Shown here piece after piece: positions 1-7,675 of a DNA stretch of 22,139 bases. Made by a program: the position numbers and the translations under genes. How positions within the stretch are numbered: position 1 is the first letter of the stretch; the number at the start of each line of letters is the position of its first letter. The notes beneath the pieces were generated by a model. The model worked only from the letters and a program-made list of their open reading frames with translations, was not told the origin of the DNA and made no database searches. Source of the DNA: Kiritimatiellia bacterium (lineage in GTDB: Bacteria; Verrucomicrobiota; Kiritimatiellia; RFP12; UBA1067); NCBI GenBank assembly GCA_904502135.1, contig CAJGDE010000022.1, forward strand, positions 1 to 22,139, read 5' to 3'.

Positions 1-22
1 ACATACCACTCAAGATTATCAT
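1..22 (-). CDS. Start of a gene overlapping the AbiEi antitoxin (probable AbiEii toxin, partial)
   Basis: An ATG at 22-20 overlaps the TGA stop of the upstream antitoxin gene (21-19) in the ATGA arrangement typical of translationally coupled partners. Only seven codons (MIILSGM) are inside the window, so the product cannot be recognised from its own sequence. In AbiE type IV toxin-antitoxin systems the antitoxin gene is followed directly by the AbiEii nucleotidyltransferase toxin gene, usually with a short overlap. The identity is therefore inferred from position only. Confidence 0.5.
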
Positions 23-654
23 GAGAACATCCTTTCCAATGCCTTCATCAAAAGCGGCTTGTGTCCACTCTCCGCCATTCCTTTTAGAATCGTCTTATCC
101 GGATTTCCAAATGCATCGAAATCAAAGCGTATGTCGTCCTCCAGAAACGACCTTAGCGAATCGGGCGACGAGATTCGCAAGTTGGATCTCGACAAGAGCA
201 AATCGCCAAGCGCCTTTTCCGGCGACGCGACGAGGAAACCGCCTTCGCCCGAATCCATCGTCCGAACGCCTATCGAGAACCAGTCACTTGGTACCGTACG
301 ATACGAGAATTCTCCAAGCGGCGTCGCAAACCGCTTCGCGCGCTTGACGCAAGCCGATATCGTTGCTGTCACTCGCTCTGGAATGAGGCCGTACATCGAA
401 AGCGCCGTTTCAAACGACACATACGACGGGCCATACAATGCATTCGCGACGACACGCGAATCAAGGTCGTGTCCACTGATTTTCGGGGAAAGGCAATAAA
501 GGCCACGCTTTATGCGGACAAGGCTACCTTCATCCACAAGTGCGGCGATTTTGGCAAGTACAGCCGAATAGTCACCCAATTCACCCGCGATAACATCGGT
601 GGTGAACGGTACAACACCAAACTTCAGCAACCTTTCTCTTTGCAAAATATCCAC
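19..654 (-). CDS. abiEi: AbiEi-type antitoxin / transcriptional regulator (type IV toxin-antitoxin)
   Basis: The 211-residue product fits the AbiEi antitoxin family. It has an N-terminal winged-helix region (about residues 1-60, with the wing-like stretch IKRGLYCL), then the family-typical VSFETALSMYGLIPE (about 78-92) and ASPEKALGDLL (about 143-153). Known AbiEi proteins bind inverted repeats in their own promoter and counteract an AbiEii nucleotidyltransferase toxin, giving abortive phage defence or plasmid stabilisation. The start is GTG at 654, with AGGAG ten bases upstream. The stop overlaps the ATG of the next gene, supporting a coupled two-gene operon. The gene has its own good promoter and stands apart from the metabolic operons to its right. 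The toxin lies outside the window, so completeness of the system is not shown. Confidence 0.85.
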   Translation of the reverse strand: MDILQRERLLKFGVVPFTTDVIAGELGDYSAVLAKIAALVDEGSLVRIKRGLYCLSPKISGHDLDSRVVANALYGPSYVSFETALSMYGLIPERVTATISACVKRAKRFATPLGEFSYRTVPSDWFSIGVRTMDSGEGGFLVASPEKALGDLLLSRSNLRISSPDSLRSFLEDDIRFDFDAFGNPDKTILKGMAESGHKPLLMKALERMFS

Positions 655-687
655 AGATAATCAACTCCTAATTGATTTACTGCGCAT

Positions 688-717
688 ATTCTACCAAAAA
701 TAGTGTCTCATAGTCAA
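688..717 (-). promoter_or_regulatory. Sigma-70-like promoter of the abiEi gene
   Basis: On the minus strand TTGACT (717-712) and TAGAAT (693-688) are separated by 18 bases, each one mismatch from the consensus. It lies 34 bases upstream of the GTG start and directs transcription into the antitoxin gene. It is the only promoter in the window with a strong -35 box. The others rely on an extended -10. Confidence 0.65.
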
Positions 718-770
718 TTCCCGTCTATCCAATAAAACTTATACAGAATGGAATAAGCGGTAGCGGTTTG

Positions 771-818
771 AGGCAGGAGTCAGGGGGCAGGGGTCAGGGG
801 TTAGGGGACAGTGTCCCT
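771..818. repeat. Degenerate 7-bp tandem repeat with short palindrome
   Basis: Positions 774-808 hold five units of seven bases: CAGGAGT, CAGGGGG, CAGGGGT, CAGGGGT and TAGGGGA. They are followed at once by the odd palindrome GGGACAGTGTCCC (805-817). The element lies between the divergent ends of the GH20 gene and the abiEi promoter, in a noncoding gap (655-834). It is not a CRISPR, because it has no spacers. It is one of several unrelated short-period repeats in this window. Confidence 0.7.
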
Positions 819-834
819 TGGCGTACTTGAAAGA

Positions 835-2163
835 TTAAAATCTTGGCAGTTTCGAAAGCGAATCTATCCGGCCGCCCTCACGAGAGCGCATTTTCCAAAT
901 GCGTCCATGTTCATGGCGCAATTCTCTCAGCCGCCCTTCATCGCGCCTATGACAGGCACAATCAATAAGATTTGCCATATAAACTATTTCTTTCGCCCAG
1001 TCGTTGCGATCGGCCCACCTCTCGGCAGCAATTCTAACACCGCGAGCGACTCCGCTCGTCTCGTCGAGAACAGACTGCGTAATGTTCGGATGGCGTGAAT
1101 AACCGTGATCGTTAAGAAGAATATTGAAAAATTCCGAGGAATTCGCCCTGATCGCTCCGCCCATAAGATAAAGCGTTCCAAGTCTCAGCAGAAGACCTCC
1201 AAGCGGCGCGTCCATGACCGCGTCCAGTTCTCTTTCGAGATCCATCTTCGCTGAAGAAGGCCCCGACATGGCAAAGGCTCCGCCCAAAAGAATGCCAGGG
1301 AGCGACGCCGCCAGCGGCTGCCAATGCCCCTCGTCGCCCCAATCAGTCAGAAGATACCCTTTAGCGCCGTAAAGCCGCCCCGCCTTCTCCGCTACAGCCA
1401 GATTCTCCCGCATATTCTCGACTCTGCCCGCAAGAGATCTCCAGCTCGAAGTTCCTGGGCAAACATAAAAATCAAGGCCAGAGTTTTTGAATATGGCCGC
1501 CTCTTTCATAAACGGATGATCAGCCTCATACCCCCAATCAAGGGCTATCACATCCTTGGGCAAGCGCTCTACCAATTCAGGATGTTTCAAGACAATGTCT
1601 CCCCAAAACATAGGGCGCTTTCCGTTTGACTTCGCGCATTCGATAACCTTAAGCAGAAATTCCAAATACTCATCTTTATCGGAAATTTCAAAAGTCTCGT
1701 CGCAGCCGATATTGAAAAATTCGGAGGTGAAATTCGGGGCAAGTTCCGAAATGAGCTCGTTGACCAACTCAATCGAGCCTGGATTTGCGGGATCAAGTGT
1801 TGTCGGAAATTTCTTAATCGTCCCCCACGGAGTAATCGCGCCGCCCTTCGGAAATTTCGCAAGATGATTATACTTCTCGTGAACGAGCCACCTCTCCATA
1901 TGACCGAAAAGATTCTGGTTCGCCACAAGCTCTATCCCCTGCATTGCGCAGTACGCATCCAACTTCTTTATCTCTTCGGCCGTCAAAGGGTCGGCCTCTT
2001 GCCAAACCGTACTGTGATTCTTATATGCGAAAGTATGTTCCGTATAGAGCTGAAGCTGATTATACCTGGAACGCGCGAGAATATCGACGATCTCGCGTAA
2101 AGTCTTCATCGTCGGAATTCTATCCCGACTGATGTCAAGCATATATCCCCTATGCTCGAACAT
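835..2163 (-). CDS. Glycoside hydrolase family 20 beta-N-acetylhexosaminidase (catalytic domain only)
   Basis: The 442-residue protein starts almost directly at the GH20 TIM barrel (RGYMLDISRDRIPT, residues 5-18). It carries the catalytic Asp-Glu pair in FFNIGCDETFE (D155, E156), and FGH at 86-88, MFWGD and DWGDEGHW as further barrel motifs. GH20 enzymes release terminal GlcNAc or GalNAc by substrate-assisted catalysis. Most bacterial members have an N-terminal alpha/beta domain before the barrel; here it is absent. The last 110 residues look helical. No signal peptide is visible, so the protein is probably cytoplasmic and would act on imported or recycled oligosaccharides. ATG at 2163 follows the paaK-like stop by 26 bases, with GAAGGG upstream. 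It appears to be the last gene of the tyrS operon. Confidence 0.85.
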   Translation of the reverse strand: MFEHRGYMLDISRDRIPTMKTLREIVDILARSRYNQLQLYTEHTFAYKNHSTVWQEADPLTAEEIKKLDAYCAMQGIELVANQNLFGHMERWLVHEKYNHLAKFPKGGAITPWGTIKKFPTTLDPANPGSIELVNELISELAPNFTSEFFNIGCDETFEISDKDEYLEFLLKVIECAKSNGKRPMFWGDIVLKHPELVERLPKDVIALDWGYEADHPFMKEAAIFKNSGLDFYVCPGTSSWRSLAGRVENMRENLAVAEKAGRLYGAKGYLLTDWGDEGHWQPLAASLPGILLGGAFAMSGPSSAKMDLERELDAVMDAPLGGLLLRLGTLYLMGGAIRANSSEFFNILLNDHGYSRHPNITQSVLDETSGVARGVRIAAERWADRNDWAKEIVYMANLIDCACHRRDEGRLRELRHEHGRIWKMRSREGGRIDSLSKLPRF

Positions 2164-2189
2164 TGCTTACAAAAACCCTTCTGTAAAAA

Positions 2190-3470
2190 TCAATCGAGTT
2201 TCTTTCGGATGACACGTTTGGCCTTGCCTTCTGTGCGGGGAAGCGACCCTACGGGGAAAACCTCGCCCTTGGGAAGAAAGCCGAGCCTCTCGCGCAAATG
2301 CTTGGCTACGGTATGCCCTGTAACGCCTTCTTCAGCCTCTACGTTAATGGTGACATCCGTCATTCCGCCGGACTCTTCAAGAATTATCTGGAACTCATCC
2401 TTTACCCCGGGTATCTCCATGAGAGCCGCCTCAACTTGGCGAGGATAGAAATTTACGCCCTTTACGATAAGCATATCGTCGGTGCGGCCCGTAATGCGGT
2501 CTATCCTTAAGGATGTACGTCCGCAGGCGCATTTTTCACGCGAAACGATGCGGGTTATGTCATGCGTGCGGTAGCGGATTATGGGCATCGCCTCGCGGGT
2601 GAGCGATGTGAAAACCACTTCGCCGTATTCGCCATCCGGCAAAACCTCACCCGTGACGGGATCGATAATCTCGGTGATATACTGATCTTCCCAAACATGA
2701 ATGCCAGCGTGAGCCTTGCAGTCCTGCCCGGTCGTTCCGATACCGCCGGTTTCCGTCATCCCATAAATATCAAAACATTCGATATGTAGACGATCTTCAA
2801 TCTTGCGGCGCATTTCATCGGAAAAAGTTTCAGACCCGAATATCCCCACCTTTAAAGAAGGTATGTCGCCAGGCCCTCCTGCCTCGGCCTCGAGCTTTTC
2901 AATGAGTCTGGGCACATATGAAACTACGGAAACAAAGGCCTTGGCGTGAAAATCACGCATCAGCTTAATTTGCCTTTCCGTATTGCCGGAACTCGCAGGT
3001 ATAGTGAAAAGCGAAGCCTTTCTTGCGCCATGATAACACCCGAACCCGCCATTGAAAAGCCCGAACGTGGGAATTATCTGCACGGCATCACCGCGCTCAA
3101 GTCCGGCCATAGTATAGCACCTGGCCATGCATTCCGCCCATTGCAAAAGATCGCCCTTCGTGTAAGCCATTACAACGGGCGTACCAGTAGAACCGGAAGA
3201 CATGTGAAACTCAAGAAGATCGCGCCTGTCAACGCAATTCATCTTAAGCGGATAAGCCTGACGAAAATCTTCTTTCGTAAAGAAAGGCAGTTTCTTCAAA
3301 TCGTCAAGACTTTTAACATTAGATGGCGAAGCGACACCGCCTTTTTTCAATCGTTCGCGATAGAACTCATTGCCCCAAACGCGACCGAGAGACTTCTTTA
3401 ACCCTTCAAACTGCAGGGCTGCGTATTCGTCACGAGAAAGAGTTTCCGCATTGCGGTTCCACATCGCCAT
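2190..3470 (-). CDS. paaK: Phenylacetate-CoA ligase family protein (PaaK-like aryl/acyl-CoA ligase)
   Basis: The 426-residue length matches PaaK. Adenylate-forming motifs are present: the P-loop SSGSTGTP (91-98), YGMTE (236-240), YRTHD (300-304), GRTDDMLIVKG (328-338), and a C-terminal GKAK holding the likely catalytic lysine. The CACGR stretch (314-318) with C251 resembles the cysteine cluster of this family. Such enzymes form arylacetyl- or acyl-CoA thioesters from the acid, ATP and CoA. It follows iorB by 11 bases with AAGG before ATG 3470. In many anaerobes the pair occurs with indolepyruvate ferredoxin oxidoreductase in fermentation of aromatic amino acids, so the likely substrate is phenylacetate, 4-hydroxyphenylacetate or indoleacetate. 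The true substrate cannot be read from sequence. Confidence 0.88.
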   Translation of the reverse strand: MAMWNRNAETLSRDEYAALQFEGLKKSLGRVWGNEFYRERLKKGGVASPSNVKSLDDLKKLPFFTKEDFRQAYPLKMNCVDRRDLLEFHMSSGSTGTPVVMAYTKGDLLQWAECMARCYTMAGLERGDAVQIIPTFGLFNGGFGCYHGARKASLFTIPASSGNTERQIKLMRDFHAKAFVSVVSYVPRLIEKLEAEAGGPGDIPSLKVGIFGSETFSDEMRRKIEDRLHIECFDIYGMTETGGIGTTGQDCKAHAGIHVWEDQYITEIIDPVTGEVLPDGEYGEVVFTSLTREAMPIIRYRTHDITRIVSREKCACGRTSLRIDRITGRTDDMLIVKGVNFYPRQVEAALMEIPGVKDEFQIILEESGGMTDVTINVEAEEGVTGHTVAKHLRERLGFLPKGEVFPVGSLPRTEGKAKRVIRKKLD

Positions 3471-3481
3471 AAGAGAAAACC

Positions 3482-4075
3482 TTATTTCATTGCGGCCTTG
3501 CGTCCTGCCGCAAACGCTTTCTTGTTGATATCAAGAAGTTTAGCTTTCGGCCCGCTTAAAATCTCCTGCATAGCTTTAAGCCAATCGCTCTCTTTAAACG
3601 GCGTAAACACAGAAAGAGCCCCGGCGATAACCATGTTCATCGTACGCTGATTGCCAACATCCTCTTCACTGATCTTCATCGCATTGACGATAACGGCCTT
3701 GGGAAAAGTCTTTTTAAGCTTTTCATCCATACCTTCGACATTTTCCTGCTGACCCGATGAAACGGTAACAGGCACAAGATAAAGATCATTTATAAGAGCG
3801 ACTCCGTCTTTCGACTTAAGGTGCGCCCATCTGAGAGATTCGAGTTTGTCGAAAGCGACAAGTATATCGCTCGTTCCTTCCTGAACAATAGGCGAGGCTA
3901 CGCTATCACCGAAGCGCACCTGAGAGATGACGCTGCCGCCGCGCTGAGACATGCCGTGAATCTCCGACTTTTTTACATCCATACCCGCCATTGCGGCAGC
4001 TTTGGCAAGCAAATCCGCAGTAAGCAAAATCCCCTGCCCGCCGACACCTACGAGAGTGACGTTGAACGTCTTCAT
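3482..4075 (-). CDS. iorB: Indolepyruvate ferredoxin oxidoreductase, beta subunit
   Basis: The 197-residue product starts MKTFNVTLVGVGGQGILL and has EIHGMSQRGGSV, both signatures of the pyruvate/2-oxoacid:ferredoxin oxidoreductase gamma-type domain used as IorB. With IorA, which carries thiamine diphosphate and 4Fe-4S clusters, it would decarboxylate aryl pyruvates oxidatively to arylacetyl-CoA and reduce ferredoxin. ATG at 4075 is one base past the NifU-like stop and has AAAGGG upstream. A longer in-frame start at 4111 would sit inside the upstream gene and is less likely. No iorA is found beside it, although the two are normally adjacent. The paaK-like gene directly downstream supports the assignment. 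Confidence 0.88.
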   Translation of the reverse strand: MKTFNVTLVGVGGQGILLTADLLAKAAAMAGMDVKKSEIHGMSQRGGSVISQVRFGDSVASPIVQEGTSDILVAFDKLESLRWAHLKSKDGVALINDLYLVPVTVSSGQQENVEGMDEKLKKTFPKAVIVNAMKISEEDVGNQRTMNMVIAGALSVFTPFKESDWLKAMQEILSGPKAKLLDINKKAFAAGRKAAMK

Positions 4076-4076
4076 A

Positions 4077-4295
4077 TTACATAGCCCTTTCAACGGTGAT
4101 CTCGGGATCAATCTCGCGAAGAGCCTTCTCGATCCCCTCCTTGAGCGTCATCATAGCAAACGGACAGCTACCGCAATGCCCGACAAGACGCAGCCACACC
4201 ACCTTACCGTCGATCTTAACGAGCTCCAAATCGCCACCGTCATTCTGAAGTCCGACGCGAAGTTCCTCAAGTCTATCCTTAATCTGTTGTTCCAT
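4077..4295 (-). CDS. NifU-like C-terminal domain protein (Fe-S cluster scaffold/carrier)
   Basis: This 72-residue protein is a stand-alone NifU C-terminal domain: an LQNDGGDLELV stretch followed by GHCGSCPFA with the cluster-binding cysteines C41 and C44. Such proteins carry 4Fe-4S clusters to apo-proteins. ATG at 4295 was chosen because GAAAGGGG lies eight bases upstream; an in-frame TTG at 4313 would precede that site. It sits one base before iorB, so supplying clusters to a ferredoxin-dependent oxidoreductase is a reasonable inference. No NifU N-terminal domain and no NifS are nearby. Confidence 0.88.
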   Translation of the reverse strand: MEQQIKDRLEELRVGLQNDGGDLELVKIDGKVVWLRLVGHCGSCPFAMMTLKEGIEKALREIDPEITVERAM

Positions 4296-4326
4296 GTTAC
4301 TTTCCCCTTTCAAATAATTTCACTCT

Positions 4327-5106
4327 TTACGCAACACCGCGCTGGGAATTGCGATAAAAATTAATGAGATGCTTAACTTCCTCGACCGGCTCAATGTCGT
4401 GCTCCACACGGTCAAGAGCCTGCGAACGGTTTAAGCCTTCACGGTAAATGAATCTGTGAGCCTCTTTCAAGGCCTGTATCGACTCTTTCGAAAAGCCACG
4501 ACGCATAAGCCCGACAACATTAACCCCAATGACTTTCATCGTGCCTTCCGACATATCGCACAACATATACGGCGGAATATCCTGGCGGATCTTACACATT
4601 CCGCCAACCATGGCATGACGGCCTACAGTGCAAAACTGATGGCTCGCGCTGCATCCGCCGACGATCGCCCAATCTTCAAGATGGACATCACCTGCGAGCT
4701 GGACGGAATTGGAGCAGATTACGTGATTTCCCAATATAACGCCGTGAGCGGCGTGGCAGTAGCACATAAAAAGACAATCGTCGCCGATAATCGTTTTCTC
4801 TCCGTCGGCCGTTCCGAGATGAACGGTAGCAAATTCACGTATCACCGTACGCTTGCCGATTTCCACATACGAGCAAGATCCTTCTTTGTACTTAAGATCC
4901 TGCGTCTTCATCCCGATGCAGGCGTATGGGTATATCTGGCTTGATTCACCAATCGTGGTATTGCCGTCGATAATCGCCCCACGCATAACTACAACACCGT
5001 CGCCAAGAGTGACATTGGCTCCGACATGCGCATATGGACCTATTTCAACATCAGCGCCCAATTTAGCGCCAGACTCGATTATTGCCGTTTGATGGATTTT
5101 AGACAT
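4327..5106 (-). CDS. lpxA: Acyl-ACP--UDP-N-acetylglucosamine O-acyltransferase (lipid A synthesis)
   Basis: The 259-residue protein has the hexapeptide left-handed beta-helix of LpxA from about residue 10 to 185, then the helical C-terminal domain. The CHAAHG segment places H121 at the catalytic histidine position. HQFCTVG, MVGG, DIPPYML and GLMRRGFS match the family order. It transfers a 3-hydroxyacyl chain to UDP-GlcNAc, the first step of lipid A synthesis, in the cytoplasm. ATG 5106 is preceded by GAGGGG at good spacing, and lies 16 bases after the lptF/G stop. Neither lpxC, fabZ nor lpxB, its common neighbours, is in the window. Confidence 0.95.
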   Translation of the reverse strand: MSKIHQTAIIESGAKLGADVEIGPYAHVGANVTLGDGVVVMRGAIIDGNTTIGESSQIYPYACIGMKTQDLKYKEGSCSYVEIGKRTVIREFATVHLGTADGEKTIIGDDCLFMCYCHAAHGVILGNHVICSNSVQLAGDVHLEDWAIVGGCSASHQFCTVGRHAMVGGMCKIRQDIPPYMLCDMSEGTMKVIGVNVVGLMRRGFSKESIQALKEAHRFIYREGLNRSQALDRVEHDIEPVEEVKHLINFYRNSQRGVA

Positions 5107-5122
5107 ACTTTTCCCCTCATGT

Positions 5123-6241
5123 TTAAAGATGTTTGCGTATAAGTTTAATGCCGAGAACAAAGCATACCAAAACAGGCAGCCATATCAAAATCTCAGGATG
5201 AAACTTATAATTCTTTTCCATTGATAACATTAAAATCACAATGAGATAATATCCAAGCGACACGACAAGAGAGACCGCCATACCGATGCTGGAATCCTTG
5301 CGGTGCGAGCGAATGCCCAGAGGCACTCCAATCATCACAAAGCAGATAGCCGCCATGGCGAAGACAAAGCGCTTGTTGAACTCAACGCTCATCGCGCTTA
5401 AATTACGCCTCATGAATTTAAGCGCTTCGGCCTTGACGCGAGTGCTGTCATCCACATTGGCGATAGCCTTTTTCTCCTTGCCGATTTTCTCCAGCATTTC
5501 AAAGAAGCGAAAATCCTTATCTTTTCTGATGTACTTTTTGTTTTTTATAACATCCTTTATCGTGTACACAAAACGATTGGCCCGCGCCATTGTCGCGTGA
5601 TTTTCATCGATAGGATCAACCGTCATGCGGTAAAGCTCAAGATTAATATCCGAACCCTCTTCCGTGACAAGAGCCTTTTCGGCCGTTATCATCCTCTCCA
5701 CTTTGGGATTCGAATAGTCAAGAACCACCAAATCGTAAAGCCAATTACCCTCTTTCGCGCCGAAATAAATCTTAACCTTCGGAAAATCGTCTATAACGCG
5801 CCCTGGCTCCAGCACCGAAAGACCCGTTCCGACGGAAACGCGCGTTTTTAAATTACGGCGCACTTCATGTCCGCGCGGAACGATCTCATTGTTCACCCAA
5901 AAGCCAAGCAAAGTGCACGCTAGACCGAAAATTAGCGGCCACTTCACAACTGTCATAAGATGAATGCCGCATGAACGCATAGCGGAAATCTCGCTATCGA
6001 CGGAAAATCTGGAAAACACGAGAATAGAACTTACCAAAAGCGCCAGCGGCATAGACCATTGCAACGTTTCGGGCAGACTGACAAGACAGAACTCTCCCAC
6101 AAGAGACATTGGCACACCATCCATGATGTAGCCAATAATCTGTACGAGCAAACCTATCGTAAGAACAAACGACAATACGAGAAACGCGAGAATGAAACTC
6201 GACAAGAATGAAAAGAAAACGTATCTTTCTATTATCTTCAA
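5123..6241 (-). CDS. LPS export permease, LptF/LptG (YjgP/YjgQ) family
   Basis: The 372-residue protein has the family layout: hydrophobic segments near residues 8-36, 60-76 and 98-118, a soluble beta-jellyroll-like periplasmic part (about 130-270), and three C-terminal membrane segments (about 285-370). LptF and LptG form the inner-membrane channel that works with the LptB ATPase to extract LPS. The sequence does not decide clearly between LptF and LptG. The start is TTG at 6241, with GAGG five bases upstream and overlapping the tyrS stop region; there is no nearby ATG. Only one such gene is present here and it is separated from lptB by about 8 kb. Confidence 0.9.
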   Translation of the reverse strand: MKIIERYVFFSFLSSFILAFLVLSFVLTIGLLVQIIGYIMDGVPMSLVGEFCLVSLPETLQWSMPLALLVSSILVFSRFSVDSEISAMRSCGIHLMTVVKWPLIFGLACTLLGFWVNNEIVPRGHEVRRNLKTRVSVGTGLSVLEPGRVIDDFPKVKIYFGAKEGNWLYDLVVLDYSNPKVERMITAEKALVTEEGSDINLELYRMTVDPIDENHATMARANRFVYTIKDVIKNKKYIRKDKDFRFFEMLEKIGKEKKAIANVDDSTRVKAEALKFMRRNLSAMSVEFNKRFVFAMAAICFVMIGVPLGIRSHRKDSSIGMAVSLVVSLGYYLIVILMLSMEKNYKFHPEILIWLPVLVCFVLGIKLIRKHL

Positions 6242-6248
6242 GCCAACC

Positions 6249-7526
6249 TCACTGTATCTTCAAAAGAAAGTGATTTTTCTTTCCGCTTCTTAAAACAGCC
6301 AGCTTCCCGTCGACAATGTCACTTTCTTCAAAGACGCGCTTGTCGTCAACCTTCACATCGTTTAACGAAAGGCCGCCCTGTTGAGCCATTCTGCGGGCCT
6401 CTCCGTTCGACTTGAACATTCCCACAGATGCAGCTACAGCAAAAACGGCTTTACCGACAACATCGCCTTTCGAGGCAACGGCGCTCGGGACATTTGCAAA
6501 GACCTGAAGCATCGTCTCGGCATCCATCTTCGAGCCTTCACCGGGCTGGGCCTTACCTCCGAAAAGAGCGGAAGTCGCATCTTTCGCCTTCTTTAGGCCT
6601 TCTTCGCCGTGAACGAGCAGCGTAAGCTCTTCAGCCAAAGCCTTCTGCGGTATGCGTGATTCAGGATCGGCCTTCATTTGAGCTTCAAGTTCGGCGATCT
6701 CATCGAGAGACTTCATCGAAAAGACTTTAAGATAACGTATTACATCAGCATCGGCGGCGCGCAGGAAGTATTGATACCAATCAAAAACGCTCGTCATTTC
6801 GCCGTTCATGAACAAAGCATTGCCTTCACTCTTGCCAAACTTACGGCCGCTGGAATCGAGAAGAAGCGGGAATGTTAGACCATAGGCCGTCTTTCCGCGC
6901 ATACGATGAACGAGATCGGTTCCTGCGGTGATATTACCCCACTGATCGGCGCCGCCTACCTCAAGCGTGCAACCGTAATTGTCGTAAAGATGGAGAAAAT
7001 CATTGCCTTGAAGAATCTGATATGAAAACTCGGTAAAGGTAAGCGCCCCTTCCGAAGCCTCAAGCCGTTTCTTGACGGACTCTTTCGCAAGCATCTGCGG
7101 CACGCGGAAATTTATCGCAATATCACGCAAAAACTCAATCGCGCTCGTTGATTTATACCAATCGTAATTATCGACCATTATAGCCGCATTCGGCCCGTCG
7201 AAATCAAGAATGCGAGAAAGATTATCGCGAATGCCGCGCTTATTTTCTTCAACTTGCTCAAGCGTAAGCATATTACGCTCGGCGGATTTTCCGGACGGGT
7301 CGCCAATAAGCCCGGTAGCGCCTCCAACAAGCGCAATGACTTTATGTCCGGCCTGCTGAAAACGCCTCAACACTATGATTGAAACGAGATTGCCCGCCTG
7401 CAATGACTTAGCCGACGGATCAAAGCCGCAATACACAACGGTAGGCTTTTCAAGAGCCTTTTCTATTTCAGGGTCGGTCAGCGCCTCAACAAGTCCGCGC
7501 GCCTTAAGTTCTTCTACAAGTTTCAT
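6249..7526 (-). CDS. tyrS: Tyrosyl-tRNA synthetase
   Basis: The 425-residue enzyme has the class I catalytic domain (VYCGFDPSAKSL, LVGGATGLIGDPSG, GGADQWGNI), the KMSKS-type loop KFGKS, and a C-terminal S4-like RNA-binding domain (about 355-425). It charges tRNA-Tyr. The HIGH-type motif after GFDPSAKSL reads QAGN, so both histidines normally found there are replaced. Neighbouring motifs are otherwise intact, and I take the enzyme to be active. ATG 7526 lies eight bases after a consensus -10. tyrS heads a seven-gene run with short gaps (7 bases to lptF/G). No T-box or other leader fits in the short upstream space. Confidence 0.95.
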   Translation of the reverse strand: MKLVEELKARGLVEALTDPEIEKALEKPTVVYCGFDPSAKSLQAGNLVSIIVLRRFQQAGHKVIALVGGATGLIGDPSGKSAERNMLTLEQVEENKRGIRDNLSRILDFDGPNAAIMVDNYDWYKSTSAIEFLRDIAINFRVPQMLAKESVKKRLEASEGALTFTEFSYQILQGNDFLHLYDNYGCTLEVGGADQWGNITAGTDLVHRMRGKTAYGLTFPLLLDSSGRKFGKSEGNALFMNGEMTSVFDWYQYFLRAADADVIRYLKVFSMKSLDEIAELEAQMKADPESRIPQKALAEELTLLVHGEEGLKKAKDATSALFGGKAQPGEGSKMDAETMLQVFANVPSAVASKGDVVGKAVFAVAASVGMFKSNGEARRMAQQGGLSLNDVKVDDKRVFEESDIVDGKLAVLRSGKKNHFLLKIQ

Positions 7527-7534
7527 ATCCGCCT

Positions 7535-7543
7535 ATTATACCA
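7535..7543 (-). promoter_or_regulatory. Extended -10 promoter of the tyrS operon
   Basis: TGGTATAAT (7543-7535) is a perfect -10 with the TGn extension. No convincing -35 lies 16-18 bases further upstream. The last base of the -10 is eight bases from the tyrS ATG, so the transcript would have a leader of zero to two bases. Confidence 0.6.
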
Positions 7544-7675
7544 TATTTCGCATCATCAAGCCTTCCATAACTTTCGAAACTGCGCAACATACCTTTCTCG
7601 CTGTCACACGAAGCCTAAACCCTCGCAGCCGAAGATTGTTTTCTGATTCTGTCTTTTTCGAAAGAAACATGAATA

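Noticed and set aside
4456..4944. A 162-codon plus-strand frame opposite lpxA
   Set aside because: It is a shadow of lpxA codon structure; motifs are clear only on the minus strand.
7527..7675. T-box or other riboswitch before tyrS
   Set aside because: The promoter lies eight bases from the start codon, leaving no room for a leader, and no T-box elements are visible.
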